64,000 nt of DNA from Saccharibacillus sp. CPCC 101409. Its GTDB lineage: Bacteria > Bacillota > Bacilli > Paenibacillales > Paenibacillaceae. Of this stretch, positions 50,476-58,540 are shown one piece after another. The position numbers and the translations under genes are program-made. The notes below the pieces were generated by a model. The model had not been told where the DNA came from and did not search any database. It worked only from the letters and a program-made list of their open reading frames with translations. How positions within the stretch are numbered: the stretch's first letter is position 1; each line of letters opens with the position of its first letter. The stretch covers positions 434,001 through 498,000 of the forward strand of contig NZ_JAULSA010000002.1 in NCBI RefSeq assembly GCF_030518235.1. Reading direction: 5' to 3'.

Positions 50476-52781
50476 TCGGTCAGGTGTTCAGCGGCCGCTA
50501 CGAAATTATAGAACGCGTGGGCGGCGGAGGCATGGCGCTGGTGTACAAAGCGCTCGACCTGCTGCTGAACCGCTTCGTCGCGGTTAAAGTGCTGCGTCAG
50601 CAGTTTATGCACGACGACGAGTTCATCCGCCGTTTCCGGCGCGAAGCGCAGTCGGCGGCTTCGCTGTCCCATCCCAATATCGTCAGCATCTACGACGTGG
50701 GCCAGGACGGCGAAGTGCAGTATATCGTTATGGAATATATCGAAGGCCGCGATCTCGACGAAGTGATCAAGGAGCGGGCTCCGCTGCCGACCGAAGAAGC
50801 GGTGCGAATCGCGTCCCAGATTTGCGACGCGCTCGATCACGCGCACAACAATCAGATTATTCACCGCGACATCAAGCCGCACAATATTCTGATCGGCCGC
50901 AACGGACGGGTTAAAGTGACGGATTTCGGGATCGCCCGGGCGGTGACGTCGACGACGATCACCCAGACCGGTTCGGTCGTGGGTTCGGTGCATTACTTTT
51001 CGCCCGAGCATGCCAAAGGCGTCGCGGCCGGCGAGAAATCGGACCTGTATTCGCTCGGCATCGTGATGTACCAGATGCTGACCGGCGCTTTGCCGTATCA
51101 GGGCGAAAGCCCGATCAGCGTGGCGCTCAAGCATCTGCAGGACGAATACGAAGAGCCGCGCAAGCTCAATCCGATGATTCCGCAGAGCGTGGAGAACATT
51201 ATCATCCGGGCGATGCGCAAAAATCCGGCGGAACGCTACGCGTCGGCAAGCGAAATGCAGCGGAATCTCGATACCTGCCTGCTGCCGTCGCGCCGCGACG
51301 AAGAAAAAGTGAACTTCGAAGAAGTGGACGACGCCGACCGCACGCTGGTCGTGCCGGCGATTCGTTCGTATGCGCCGCCTTCGCCGGAAATGCAGCGCGG
51401 CGATCCGGCGGACGGAAGCAAGAAAGGCAAGGCGGCGGGCAAAAAGAACTGGAAAAAGCCGGCGATTATTATCGGCTCGACGCTGCTTGTCCTGCTGATC
51501 GCACTGCTGGTCGTCCTGTACGTCCGCAATCAGGTCGTAGTGAAGGACACGACGGTGCCGAACGTGCTCGGATTGACCGAAGACGCGGCGCGGACCGCCC
51601 TGGCCGAGAAAATGCTTGAAGTGGAAGGGGTCAAAAAGGAATACGATCCGTCCACCGAACCGGGCATCGTGTTCAAGCAGAGCAAGCCGGAAGGGCTGAC
51701 GGTCAAGCAGGGAGCGTCGGTGCTGCTGACGGTAGGCGCGGAAAAACCGTTGTCCAAGATGCCCGCGGTGACCGACGGGACGTACGACGACGCGCTGAGA
51801 CAGCTGGCGGCGCTCGGCGTTTCGGAAGATCGCGTCAAGTCCAAGGAAGTCTTCGACGAAGCCGAAGCCGGAACGGTGATCGCGCAGTCTCCGGACGCCA
51901 ACGATCAGTTCGACCCCGACGAGGACGTCGTGCAGCTGACCGTCAGCAAGGGAGTCGAGAACATGACGGTGCCGGACGTGACGGGCAAGACCCGCGATCA
52001 GGCGGTGGCGGCCATCAACGCCCAATCGCTGGCGCCTTCCACTTCGGAAGAGCCGAGCTATACGGTCGAACAGGGCAAAGTCATCAGCCAGGCTCCCGAA
52101 TCGGGCACGGAAGTGAAACCGGGCTCCACGGTCAAGATCGTGGTCAGCACGGGCGTTCCGCCCGAAGCGCTGAACTTTACGCTGAATCTGCCGGTCGAGC
52201 CTTCGCAAGAAGGCGCAGCCAGCAAGATAAGCATCGAATACAGCGATGCGCGGGGCGAACACATCGACTTCGGCACGGCGACGATTTCTTCGCTGCGCAT
52301 CTTCCAGATTCCGCTGGTGCTGGCGCCGAACCGCAACGGATCGGTCGTAGTGCTTCGGGACGGCGAATACGTGGATTCCTACACGGTCGATTACACCGGC
52401 GCCAAAGACGGGACTTACCAGCAGCCGAAGCTTCCGGAGAAAGAACCGGAAGTGACGCCTCCTCCGGAAGAAGATCCTGTGGAACCGCCGGCCGAAGAAC
52501 CGGGCGGCGACCCGCAGGGCGGGCAGGAAGGAGACGGCGCCGGGGAGACCGACGGCGACGGCGGCGCTGCCGATACCCAGCCGCCTCCGGAAGACAACAC
52601 GGATGCGCAGAATCAGGACGGCACCGATCAGCAGCAGGACGATCCGGGACAACCGGAAGGCGGCGAAGAAACCGATCCTTCCGCCCTGGTTCCGTCCGGC
52701 AAAGTCGAGAACGTTTCGGCGCGCGCTCCTGTCAACGGACGCGGACACGATAAGGCAGTTGAACACGGAAACGGACGATAA
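50472..52781 (+). CDS. prkC: Ser/Thr protein kinase PrkC with PASTA domains
   Basis: Membrane kinase sensing muropeptides or lipid II and controlling wall metabolism and germination in relatives. 769 residues. Kinase: glycine loop VGGGGMALVYKA, Lys39, HRDIKPHN (Asp133) and DFG (about 151-153). The juxtamembrane region is basic, one helix sits at about 325-347, and three PASTA repeats follow (beginning TVPNVLGLTEDAA, KMPAVTDGTYDDA, TVPDVTGKTRDQA). After a beta-rich region comes a tail of about 100 residues rich in Pro, Glu, Asp and Gln. The stop lies inside a perfect 36-bp palindrome. Confidence 0.96.
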   Translation: MIGQVFSGRYEIIERVGGGGMALVYKALDLLLNRFVAVKVLRQQFMHDDEFIRRFRREAQSAASLSHPNIVSIYDVGQDGEVQYIVMEYIEGRDLDEVIKERAPLPTEEAVRIASQICDALDHAHNNQIIHRDIKPHNILIGRNGRVKVTDFGIARAVTSTTITQTGSVVGSVHYFSPEHAKGVAAGEKSDLYSLGIVMYQMLTGALPYQGESPISVALKHLQDEYEEPRKLNPMIPQSVENIIIRAMRKNPAERYASASEMQRNLDTCLLPSRRDEEKVNFEEVDDADRTLVVPAIRSYAPPSPEMQRGDPADGSKKGKAAGKKNWKKPAIIIGSTLLVLLIALLVVLYVRNQVVVKDTTVPNVLGLTEDAARTALAEKMLEVEGVKKEYDPSTEPGIVFKQSKPEGLTVKQGASVLLTVGAEKPLSKMPAVTDGTYDDALRQLAALGVSEDRVKSKEVFDEAEAGTVIAQSPDANDQFDPDEDVVQLTVSKGVENMTVPDVTGKTRDQAVAAINAQSLAPSTSEEPSYTVEQGKVISQAPESGTEVKPGSTVKIVVSTGVPPEALNFTLNLPVEPSQEGAASKISIEYSDARGEHIDFGTATISSLRIFQIPLVLAPNRNGSVVVLRDGEYVDSYTVDYTGAKDGTYQQPKLPEKEPEVTPPPEEDPVEPPAEEPGGDPQGGQEGDGAGETDGDGGAADTQPPPEDNTDAQNQDGTDQQQDDPGQPEGGEETDPSALVPSGKVENVSARAPVNGRGHDKAVEHGNGR

Positions 52782-52807
52782 CGCGCCGCGCGGCGCGTTA
52801 TCGTCCG
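52772..52807. other. Perfect 36-bp palindrome across the prkC stop
   Basis: CGGACGATAACGCGCCG followed by CG and its exact reverse complement. The prkC TAA (52779-52781) lies in the left arm. No T tract follows, and rsgA starts 24 bp later. Confidence 0.9.
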
Positions 52808-52830
52808 GTCCGAAAAAAGGACGGTGAAGC

Positions 52831-53739
52831 ATGCCCGAAGGATTAATCGTTAAAGCGTTAAGCGGATATTATTATGTGAAAGAGGACGGCGCGGCTCCCG
52901 AAGACGCATCGGTGCAGTGCCGGGCGCGCGGAGTGTTCCGCCTCAAAGGCAAGCCGCCGCTCGTCGGCGACCGGGTCGTATATGAACGGACCGAGAACGG
53001 GGAGGGCACCGTAACCGAGCTCAAGCCCCGCACCTCCGAACTGATCCGTCCGCCGGTGGCGAATGTCGATCTGGCGGTCCTGGTGTTCTCGGTCAAGGAA
53101 CCGGATCTGAATCTGAATTTGCTCGACAAATTCCTGGTGCATATCGAGCACGAAGGACTCGACGCGCTGATCTGTCTGACCAAGATGGATCTGATCGGCG
53201 AAGACGACGAAGAAACGCGCGGCGCGGTGGAACGCGCCAAAGCGCTGTACGAATCGATTGGCTACGAAGTGCTGGAGACCAGTTCGCCGCGCGGAATCGG
53301 CGCGGACCGGCTGCGCGAGCGGCTGGCCGGCGAGATCAGCGTGTTCTCCGGGCAATCGGGCGTCGGCAAGTCTTCGCTGCTGAACGCGATGTTCCCGAAT
53401 CTGGATCTGCTGACGAGCGAGATCAGCATGAAGCTCGGCCGCGGCCGGCATACGACGCGGCATGTGGAGCTGGTGGAACTTGCGGGCGGGGGCTATATCG
53501 CCGATACGCCGGGCTTCAGCCAGCTCGATTTTCTCGAACTGGGCATCGAGGAACTGGCGGGCTGCTTCCGCGAGTTCGTGCCGCTGGCCGAAGGCTGCAA
53601 ATTCCGGGGCTGCACGCATCTGCACGAGCCCGGCTGCAAAGTTCGCGAAGCCCTGGAGCGCGGCGAGATCGCGGAAAGCCGCTATCGGCATTACGCCGCT
53701 TTCAACCAGGAGATGAAAGACAAGAAACGGAGGTACTGA
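52831..53739 (+). CDS. rsgA: Ribosome small subunit-dependent GTPase RsgA
   Basis: Circularly permuted GTPase acting in late 30S maturation. 302 residues: OB-fold, then G4 TKMDL, G5-like TSSPRG, Walker A GQSGVGKSSLLN, DTPGFS (G3) and a C-terminal zinc site (CKFRGCTHLHEPGCKV). AAAAAAGGACGG precedes the ATG. Cotranscribed with rpe (3-bp gap) in the order known from Bacillus. Confidence 0.97.
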   Translation: MPEGLIVKALSGYYYVKEDGAAPEDASVQCRARGVFRLKGKPPLVGDRVVYERTENGEGTVTELKPRTSELIRPPVANVDLAVLVFSVKEPDLNLNLLDKFLVHIEHEGLDALICLTKMDLIGEDDEETRGAVERAKALYESIGYEVLETSSPRGIGADRLRERLAGEISVFSGQSGVGKSSLLNAMFPNLDLLTSEISMKLGRGRHTTRHVELVELAGGGYIADTPGFSQLDFLELGIEELAGCFREFVPLAEGCKFRGCTHLHEPGCKVREALERGEIAESRYRHYAAFNQEMKDKKRRY

Positions 53740-53742
53740 CTT

Positions 53743-54408
53743 ATGGTATTGATTGCTCCTTCGATATTGTCCGCGGACTTCTCGAAGCTCGGCGCGGAAG
53801 TGAAAGAAGTGGAGGCCGGCGGAGCGGACTGGCTGCACGTCGACGTAATGGACGGCCATTTCGTCCCGAATATTACGTTCGGCGCGCCGGTAATGCGCTC
53901 GATCGCGCCGCTTACGCAGCTGCCGCTCGACGTGCACCTGATGATCGAGAACCCGGAGAATTACATACCGGAATTCGCCAAAGCCGGAGCGGCCGTCATT
54001 ACGGTGCATACCGAAGCCTGCGTGCATCTGCACCGGGTCGTACATCTGATCAAAGAGCACGGCGTCAAAGCCGGCGTGGCTTTGAATCCGGCGACGCCGG
54101 TATCGGCGATCCGCGAAGTGATTGAAGATCTGGACCTGGTGCTGATCATGACCGTCAATCCGGGCTTTGGCGGCCAGGCGTTTATCGAGCGCGCCGTGAA
54201 CAAAGTCCGCGAAACCCGCGAACTGGCGAACTCGCTGGGGCTGCGGGATCTGCATATCGAAGTCGACGGCGGCATTACGGCGGATACGGCGCCCCGAGTC
54301 GTGGAAGCCGGCGCGGACGTGCTGGTTGCCGGCAGCGCGGTATACGGCGCGAGCGACCGGGCGGAAGCGATCCGTGTGATTCGCGCCAGCGCGGACCGAA
54401 GCGTATGA
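53743..54408 (+). CDS. rpe: Ribulose-phosphate 3-epimerase
   Basis: Interconverts ribulose 5-phosphate and xylulose 5-phosphate. TIM barrel of 221 residues with IAPSILSADFSKL, DVMDGHFVPNITFG (metal His and Asp), DVHLMIENPE and MTVNPGFGGQAF, then EVDGGI. It continues from gndA chemically though it lies far away. GGAGG precedes the ATG. Its stop overlaps the small membrane gene by 4 bp. Confidence 0.97.
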   Translation: MVLIAPSILSADFSKLGAEVKEVEAGGADWLHVDVMDGHFVPNITFGAPVMRSIAPLTQLPLDVHLMIENPENYIPEFAKAGAAVITVHTEACVHLHRVVHLIKEHGVKAGVALNPATPVSAIREVIEDLDLVLIMTVNPGFGGQAFIERAVNKVRETRELANSLGLRDLHIEVDGGITADTAPRVVEAGADVLVAGSAVYGASDRAEAIRVIRASADRSV

Positions 54409-54656
54409 CGTTCAAATCGACGCTGGCGCTTGCTTTTGCGGCATCGGCCACCGGTCTGCTGATTTCGGTCTTCGCTTTTCTGCCGCTGCCGTTCAACGCA
54501 TTGGTCGGCCTGTTGGCCGCGGTAATCGCCATCTGGTTTTTTCGCAACAACGAAACGCGCGGAAGACGCATCGCGTTCGTGATCTGGGCGGTCGTTTACT
54601 TTTTGTTTTTCACCGTGCTGGTCGCGTCCGTCCGCTATCGAATGGGATTGATGTAA
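54405..54656 (+). CDS. Small membrane protein of unknown function
   Basis: 83 residues with three hydrophobic stretches (about 5-26, 29-45 and 55-75) separated by a basic loop RNNETRGRR. No family recognised. Its ATGA overlap with rpe suggests translational coupling. In B. subtilis this place holds thiN and then spoVM; this protein resembles neither. Followed by a strong terminator. Confidence 0.7.
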   Translation: MTFKSTLALAFAASATGLLISVFAFLPLPFNALVGLLAAVIAIWFFRNNETRGRRIAFVIWAVVYFLFFTVLVASVRYRMGLM

Positions 54657-54692
54657 GCGGTCCGGCCGTTTGGAACGAGTAGTTTGAATGGC

Positions 54693-54738
54693 AAAAAGCC
54701 GAAGCTTTTCCCGCGGGGGAACAAGCTTCGGCTTTTTT
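54693..54738 (+). terminator. Terminator of the rlmN-rpe operon
   Basis: AAAAAGCCGAAGCTT pairs with AAGCTTCGGCTTTTT around a GC loop, followed by another T. Confidence 0.9.
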
Positions 54739-54822
54739 CGCATGAAGTCGACGGCGCTTTTTGCGTGTCTCCATCTGTTTTCTGCATGTGTTTTCTTCAG
54801 GCGCGTATTCACGTTCTCGGGA

Positions 54823-54860
54823 AAAAAAACTAAAAGCCCCTTCGCAAACGAAGGGGCTTT
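54823..54860 (-). terminator. rpmB terminator
   Basis: AAAGCCCCTTCG/CGAAGGGGCTTT with a 4-nt loop; the minus strand continues into a T-rich run (54823-54830). Confidence 0.85.
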
Positions 54861-54877
54861 CTCGTCTTATATCTCGA

Positions 54878-55066
54878 TTAAACGCGAGTCACTTTACCGG
54901 ATTTGAGAGCCCGGGTGCTGACGTATACACGTTTCGGTTTGCCGTTTACGAGGATACGAACCTTCTGGACGTTAACTCCCCAAGTACGACGATTGCGGTT
55001 GTTGGCGTGGGAAACGTGGTTACCGGAGCTTGGTTTCTTACCCGTTACAAAACATCTGCGAGCCAT
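54878..55066 (-). CDS. rpmB: 50S ribosomal protein L28
   Basis: 62 residues: [59 protein letters not shown] agrees with Bacillus L28. Start at 55066 after AGGAGGTG; upstream in-frame codons are dismissed. As in B. subtilis it is transcribed against the fakA gene. Strong promoter and terminator of its own. Confidence 0.98.
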   Translation of the reverse strand: MARRCFVTGKKPSSGNHVSHANNRNRRTWGVNVQKVRILVNGKPKRVYVSTRALKSGKVTRV

Positions 55067-55117
55067 GAATGACACCTCCTTGCCTAGATAAAACCTACAT
55101 AAAGCAACACTTAAATC

Positions 55118-55147
55118 ATCATAACATACGTAAAAAAGCTCCGTCAA
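55118..55147 (-). promoter_or_regulatory. rpmB promoter
   Basis: Minus strand TTGACG (55142-55147), 18-bp spacer, TATGAT (55118-55123) with TGT just before it. Confidence 0.7.
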
Positions 55148-55187
55148 CGGTTCTAAAAACTTTATTTATTTCTACGTAAGCTTATAG

Positions 55188-55252
55188 TACAATGTTAGAT
55201 GGGGCCTTTTGCAAAATCTGCTTTGAATTCTTGTCCGGATTTTGCAAAAGGC
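55188..55252 (+). promoter_or_regulatory. fakA -10 and 15-bp inverted repeat at the transcript start
   Basis: TACAAT (55188-55193, weak -35) is followed by a perfect inverted repeat GCCTTTTGCAAAATC (55204-55218) and GATTTTGCAAAAGGC (55238-55252) around a 19-nt loop. Each arm contains the palindrome TTTTGCAAAA, 32 bp apart. It lies between the divergent rpmB and fakA genes. The remaining leader to 55478 shows nothing I recognise. Confidence 0.6.
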
Positions 55253-55494
55253 TCATGTTGTATGGAACCGGAAAGCGGGCCGCACGTATGCATCGCAAGC
55301 AAAGCGCGAACGATTGCAATCGGCCTGCCGCCGCACGGGTATACCTATAGAGAGAGCGGCGATAACAAGGCAGCAAGAGAGCGCCGCGCAGCGGATAAAC
55401 ATACAGAGCTCCAGATCCATACAGACGGCGGACGGACCTGAACAGAAGCAGGGCGTTTGCTTATCCGAGCAAGGTTTAGGAAGGGGATTTTTCA

Positions 55495-57270
55495 TTGAGC
55501 AGGCGTTCGATTAACGGAAATGATTTTACCGGCATGGTATTGGCCGGAGCGGAACGGCTTTCGCGGCAGGCGGAGCACGTCAATGCGCTGAACGTATTCC
55601 CGGTGCCCGACGGCGATACCGGCACAAACATGAACCTGACCATGACGGCGGGCGTTGCCGAGCTGCGCGAGCGCAGTTCCGCATCGATCGGACAATCGGC
55701 CACGGTGCTGTCCAAAGGACTGCTGATGGGCGCGCGCGGCAATTCCGGCGTGATTCTGTCTCAGCTGTTCCGCGGCTTCGGCCGCTATGCTTCGACGCAT
55801 ACGGAATTGAATGCGATTCAATTCGCCGCGGCGCTGCAGGTCGGCGTCGATACGGCTTACAAAGCGGTCGTCAAACCGGTCGAAGGCACGATCCTGACCG
55901 TGGCCCGCGAAGCGGCCAAGCATGCGGCTTCGCAATCGCGCCGCACCACGGATGTCGTCGAGCTGATGCGCGAGGTGCTTGACAAGGCCCAGGCGGCGCT
56001 CGACCGCACGCCGGAACAGCTTCCGGTGCTGAAGCAGGTCGGCGTCGTCGACTCCGGCGGCCAGGGACTCGTTTATATTTACGAAGGCTTCCTTGCGCAT
56101 CTGGAGAACGGTTCCGCCGAGGGCGCGCAGGCGTCTGCTCCTGCCGCCGGCACGTCTCAGCCGCGCCCGGTTTCCGCGCAGACCGCTCCGCCGGCCGTCA
56201 CGCAGGTTCCGCTGTCGGCGCAGGCCCAATTGGACACCGAAAATATCGAATTCCTGTACGATATGGAATTTTTCATTAATCTTAGCCTCGGCGAAGGTTC
56301 CAGAGAACGCTTCGACGAAGAAGCGCTCCGCAGAGCGCTGGCCGTAAACGGCGATTCGATCATTATTATCGCCGACGACGATATCGTCAAAGTGCATGTG
56401 CATTCCAAAACGCCGGGCGAAGTGATGACGATCGCGCTCCGCTACGGCGAGATTACGCAGATCCATATCCTGAATATGCGCGAGCAGCACCGCGATCTTC
56501 TGCATGCCGGCATGGACGGCGCGCCGTCGCCGGAACTGTTCGCCGATATTCCGTCTCCTCCGGCCGCCGTCGAAGAAACGGCCGCGCTGCCCGCCGACGA
56601 AGTGGCGCCTTACGGCTTTATCGCGGTGGCGAGCGGAGCGGGCATCGAAGAAATCTTCAAAAGTCTCGGCGTCGACATCGTGCTGTCCGGGGGACAGACG
56701 ATGAACCCGAGCACGGAAGACTTCGTTAACGCGATCGGCCAGCTGTCGGCGCAGCATGTCTTCCTGCTGCCGAACAACTCCAACATCGTGCTGGCCGCCC
56801 AGCAGGCGCGCGATCTGCTCGAAGGCGAGCGCCAGATCACCGTCGTGCCGTGCAATAGCATCCCGCAGGGCATCGCCGCCGCGCTCGCTTTCCAGGAAGA
56901 AGAGAACTCCGAAGTCAACGAGTCGCAGATGCTTGACGCGCTCAAGCAAGTCAAGACCGGGCAGATCACCCATGCCGTACGCGACACCACGTTCGACGGC
57001 CTGGAGATCAAAGCCGGCGATTATATCGGAATCTATAACTCCAAGATCGTTGCGACCGCCGCCGACCGCCTGACGACCAGCCGCACGCTGCTCTCCGCCA
57101 TGATCGAGAGCGGCGACGAAGTGGTCACGCTGCTCGCCGGCGAAGAAGCCGTCGAAGACGAAACCGCCGAACTCGCCGATTGGCTGTCGTCCGAATACCC
57201 GGACGCCGAGATCGAGTTCCATTCCGGCGGCCAGCCGGTGTACGATTACCTGTTCTCGGTCGAAGCCTGA
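55495..57270 (+). CDS. fakA: Fatty acid kinase catalytic subunit FakA (DAK2/YloV)
   Basis: ATP-dependent kinase phosphorylating fatty acids held by FakB proteins, for phospholipid synthesis. 591 residues. N-terminal DhaK-like domain with NVFPVPDGDTGTNMNLT and KGLLMGARGNSGVILSQLFRGF, linker rich in Ala/Pro (about 205-245), then the middle and C-terminal domains with IADDDIVKVHVHSKTPGEVMTIALRYGEI. The start is TTG 55495 after AGGAAGGGG. The next coding gene is a FakB-type protein, with structured repeat copy C between. Confidence 0.94.
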   Translation: MSRRSINGNDFTGMVLAGAERLSRQAEHVNALNVFPVPDGDTGTNMNLTMTAGVAELRERSSASIGQSATVLSKGLLMGARGNSGVILSQLFRGFGRYASTHTELNAIQFAAALQVGVDTAYKAVVKPVEGTILTVAREAAKHAASQSRRTTDVVELMREVLDKAQAALDRTPEQLPVLKQVGVVDSGGQGLVYIYEGFLAHLENGSAEGAQASAPAAGTSQPRPVSAQTAPPAVTQVPLSAQAQLDTENIEFLYDMEFFINLSLGEGSRERFDEEALRRALAVNGDSIIIIADDDIVKVHVHSKTPGEVMTIALRYGEITQIHILNMREQHRDLLHAGMDGAPSPELFADIPSPPAAVEETAALPADEVAPYGFIAVASGAGIEEIFKSLGVDIVLSGGQTMNPSTEDFVNAIGQLSAQHVFLLPNNSNIVLAAQQARDLLEGERQITVVPCNSIPQGIAAALAFQEEENSEVNESQMLDALKQVKTGQITHAVRDTTFDGLEIKAGDYIGIYNSKIVATAADRLTTSRTLLSAMIESGDEVVTLLAGEEAVEDETAELADWLSSEYPDAEIEFHSGGQPVYDYLFSVEA

Positions 57271-57313
57271 TTTTGATCTTCTCTCGCATCTATCCGGCCG
57301 CTTGAGGCCGGAG

Positions 57314-57621
57314 CTGTTTGGAAGGTTCTAATGTTTAGAAATCCGACAAGCGGAGGAGAAAATTCAGTGAAGGAGCTAAAGACTTCCGGAGAAAGTCACT
57401 TCGGAGACGTAAGCTTAGGCGTTCGCTTTTGAAACCGGGAAGATTCCACTGGAATCCAATCGATCTTCCTGGTTTCAACACGCGACCTAAAGTCTTTCGA
57501 AGAAAGACACATCGTAAGAATACGCTAAAAGTCTTTCGAAGAAAGACACATCGTAAGAATACGCTAACGAATTTTCTCCGCAGCCGCTGCGGGTTCCAAA
57601 CGAACAGGACTTTCCAAGCAG
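57314..57621 (+). repeat. Structured intergenic repeat, copy C, with inserted hairpin units
   Basis: The longest copy, 308 bp. Arms: CTGTTTGGAA/TTCCAAGCAG (57314-57323, 57612-57621), GGAGAAAATTC/GAATTTTCTCC (57355-57365, 57569-57579) and TTGAAACCGGGAAGAT/ATCTTCCTGGTTTCAA (57429-57444, 57463-57478). The shared motifs CAGTG, GCGTTCGC and CAACACGCGAC are present. Compared with copies A and B, a 38-44 nt unit has been inserted once in the left arm (57376-57419) and twice in tandem in the right arm (57487-57563). It fills most of the fakA-fakB gap. Confidence 0.85.
57487..57563 (+). repeat. Tandem pair of hairpin units inside copy C
   Basis: Two near-identical units of 38 and 39 nt (57487-57524, 57525-57563), each starting CTAAA and carrying the hairpin GTCTTTC-GAA-GAAAGAC and then ACATCGTAAGAATACG. 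A diverged third unit lies at 57376-57419 (GACTT...AAAGTC hairpin, TCGG, GTAAG). Confidence 0.9.
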
Positions 57622-57667
57622 TAGAGGCCGAACACGGCCGCTCCTCACTTAAAAGGACGGTGACAGG

Positions 57668-58528
57668 ATGAATCCGATTATCGTAACGGACAGCACGGCC
57701 GATATTCCCGATGAACTGGTGGAACGCCTCGGCATTACGGTCGTTCCGCTCAAAGTCATGTTCGGCGACGAAGCGCTGCTCGACGGCTTCGATATCAAAG
57801 CGCCGGAATTCTACAGGCGCCTGGTCGCCTCCAATAAACTGCCCACGACCTCGCAGCCGTCGCCGGTCGAGTTCACCGCAGCGTATCAGAAAATTCTGGA
57901 CGAGAATCCCGGCGCGCCGATCGTCTCGATCCATATCTCGACCGGGATGAGCGGAACGTTCCAGTCCGCTACGCTGGGACATTCCATGCTGGAACAGGAA
58001 GCCGATATCACCCTGATCGATTCGCGCTCCGCTTCGTACGGCTTCGGGCTGATGGTCGTGCGGGCCGCCGAGATGGCGCGGGCCGGCAGCACTTCGCGGG
58101 AGATCGAAGCCGAAGTCGAGCGGCTCAAGAGCGCGCGCAAGCTGTACTTCCTCGTCGATACGCTGGAGTATCTGCAAAAAGGCGGGCGGATCGGCAAAGC
58201 GGCCGCCGTGCTGGGCGCGCTGCTGAACATCAAGCCGATTCTGTCCATTGACAAAGAAGGCGTTATTTACGCCGTAGAGAAGGCCAGAGGACGCAAGAAA
58301 GCGCTGGCCCGGGTCGTCGAGCTGTTCAAACAGGACCTGGGCGCGGCGGGCCGTGTCGATGTGGCGGTCGGCCATACGGCGGACCCGGCTTCGGCCGACG
58401 AGATCCTGGCGCTGCTGCGCCAGCATTTCGATGTGGGCGAAGTGGTCTACTCGCATATCGGCTCCGTCGTCGGCACGCACGTCGGGCCGGGGTGCAACGC
58501 GATTTACATCTGGCCTTCCGCTAAATAG
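57668..58528 (+). CDS. DegV family fatty-acid-binding protein (FakB type)
   Basis: 286 residues of the DegV/FakB fold. Fatty-acid-binding features: IVTDSTADIPDEL at the start, TTSQPSPVEF, HISTGMSGTFQSA, IDSRSASYGFG and the C-terminal GSVVGTHVGPGCNAIYIWP. FakB proteins hold a fatty acid and present it to FakA. Bacteria often have several with different chain preference, not predictable here. AAAAGGACGG precedes the ATG. recG follows by 12 bp. Confidence 0.92.
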   Translation: MNPIIVTDSTADIPDELVERLGITVVPLKVMFGDEALLDGFDIKAPEFYRRLVASNKLPTTSQPSPVEFTAAYQKILDENPGAPIVSIHISTGMSGTFQSATLGHSMLEQEADITLIDSRSASYGFGLMVVRAAEMARAGSTSREIEAEVERLKSARKLYFLVDTLEYLQKGGRIGKAAAVLGALLNIKPILSIDKEGVIYAVEKARGRKKALARVVELFKQDLGAAGRVDVAVGHTADPASADEILALLRQHFDVGEVVYSHIGSVVGTHVGPGCNAIYIWPSAK

Positions 58529-58540
58529 AAGGAGAGCATA

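Noticed and set aside
55242-55514. A 90-codon open frame in the fakA leader
   Set aside because: No ribosome site, no similarity, and it runs into fakA in another frame.
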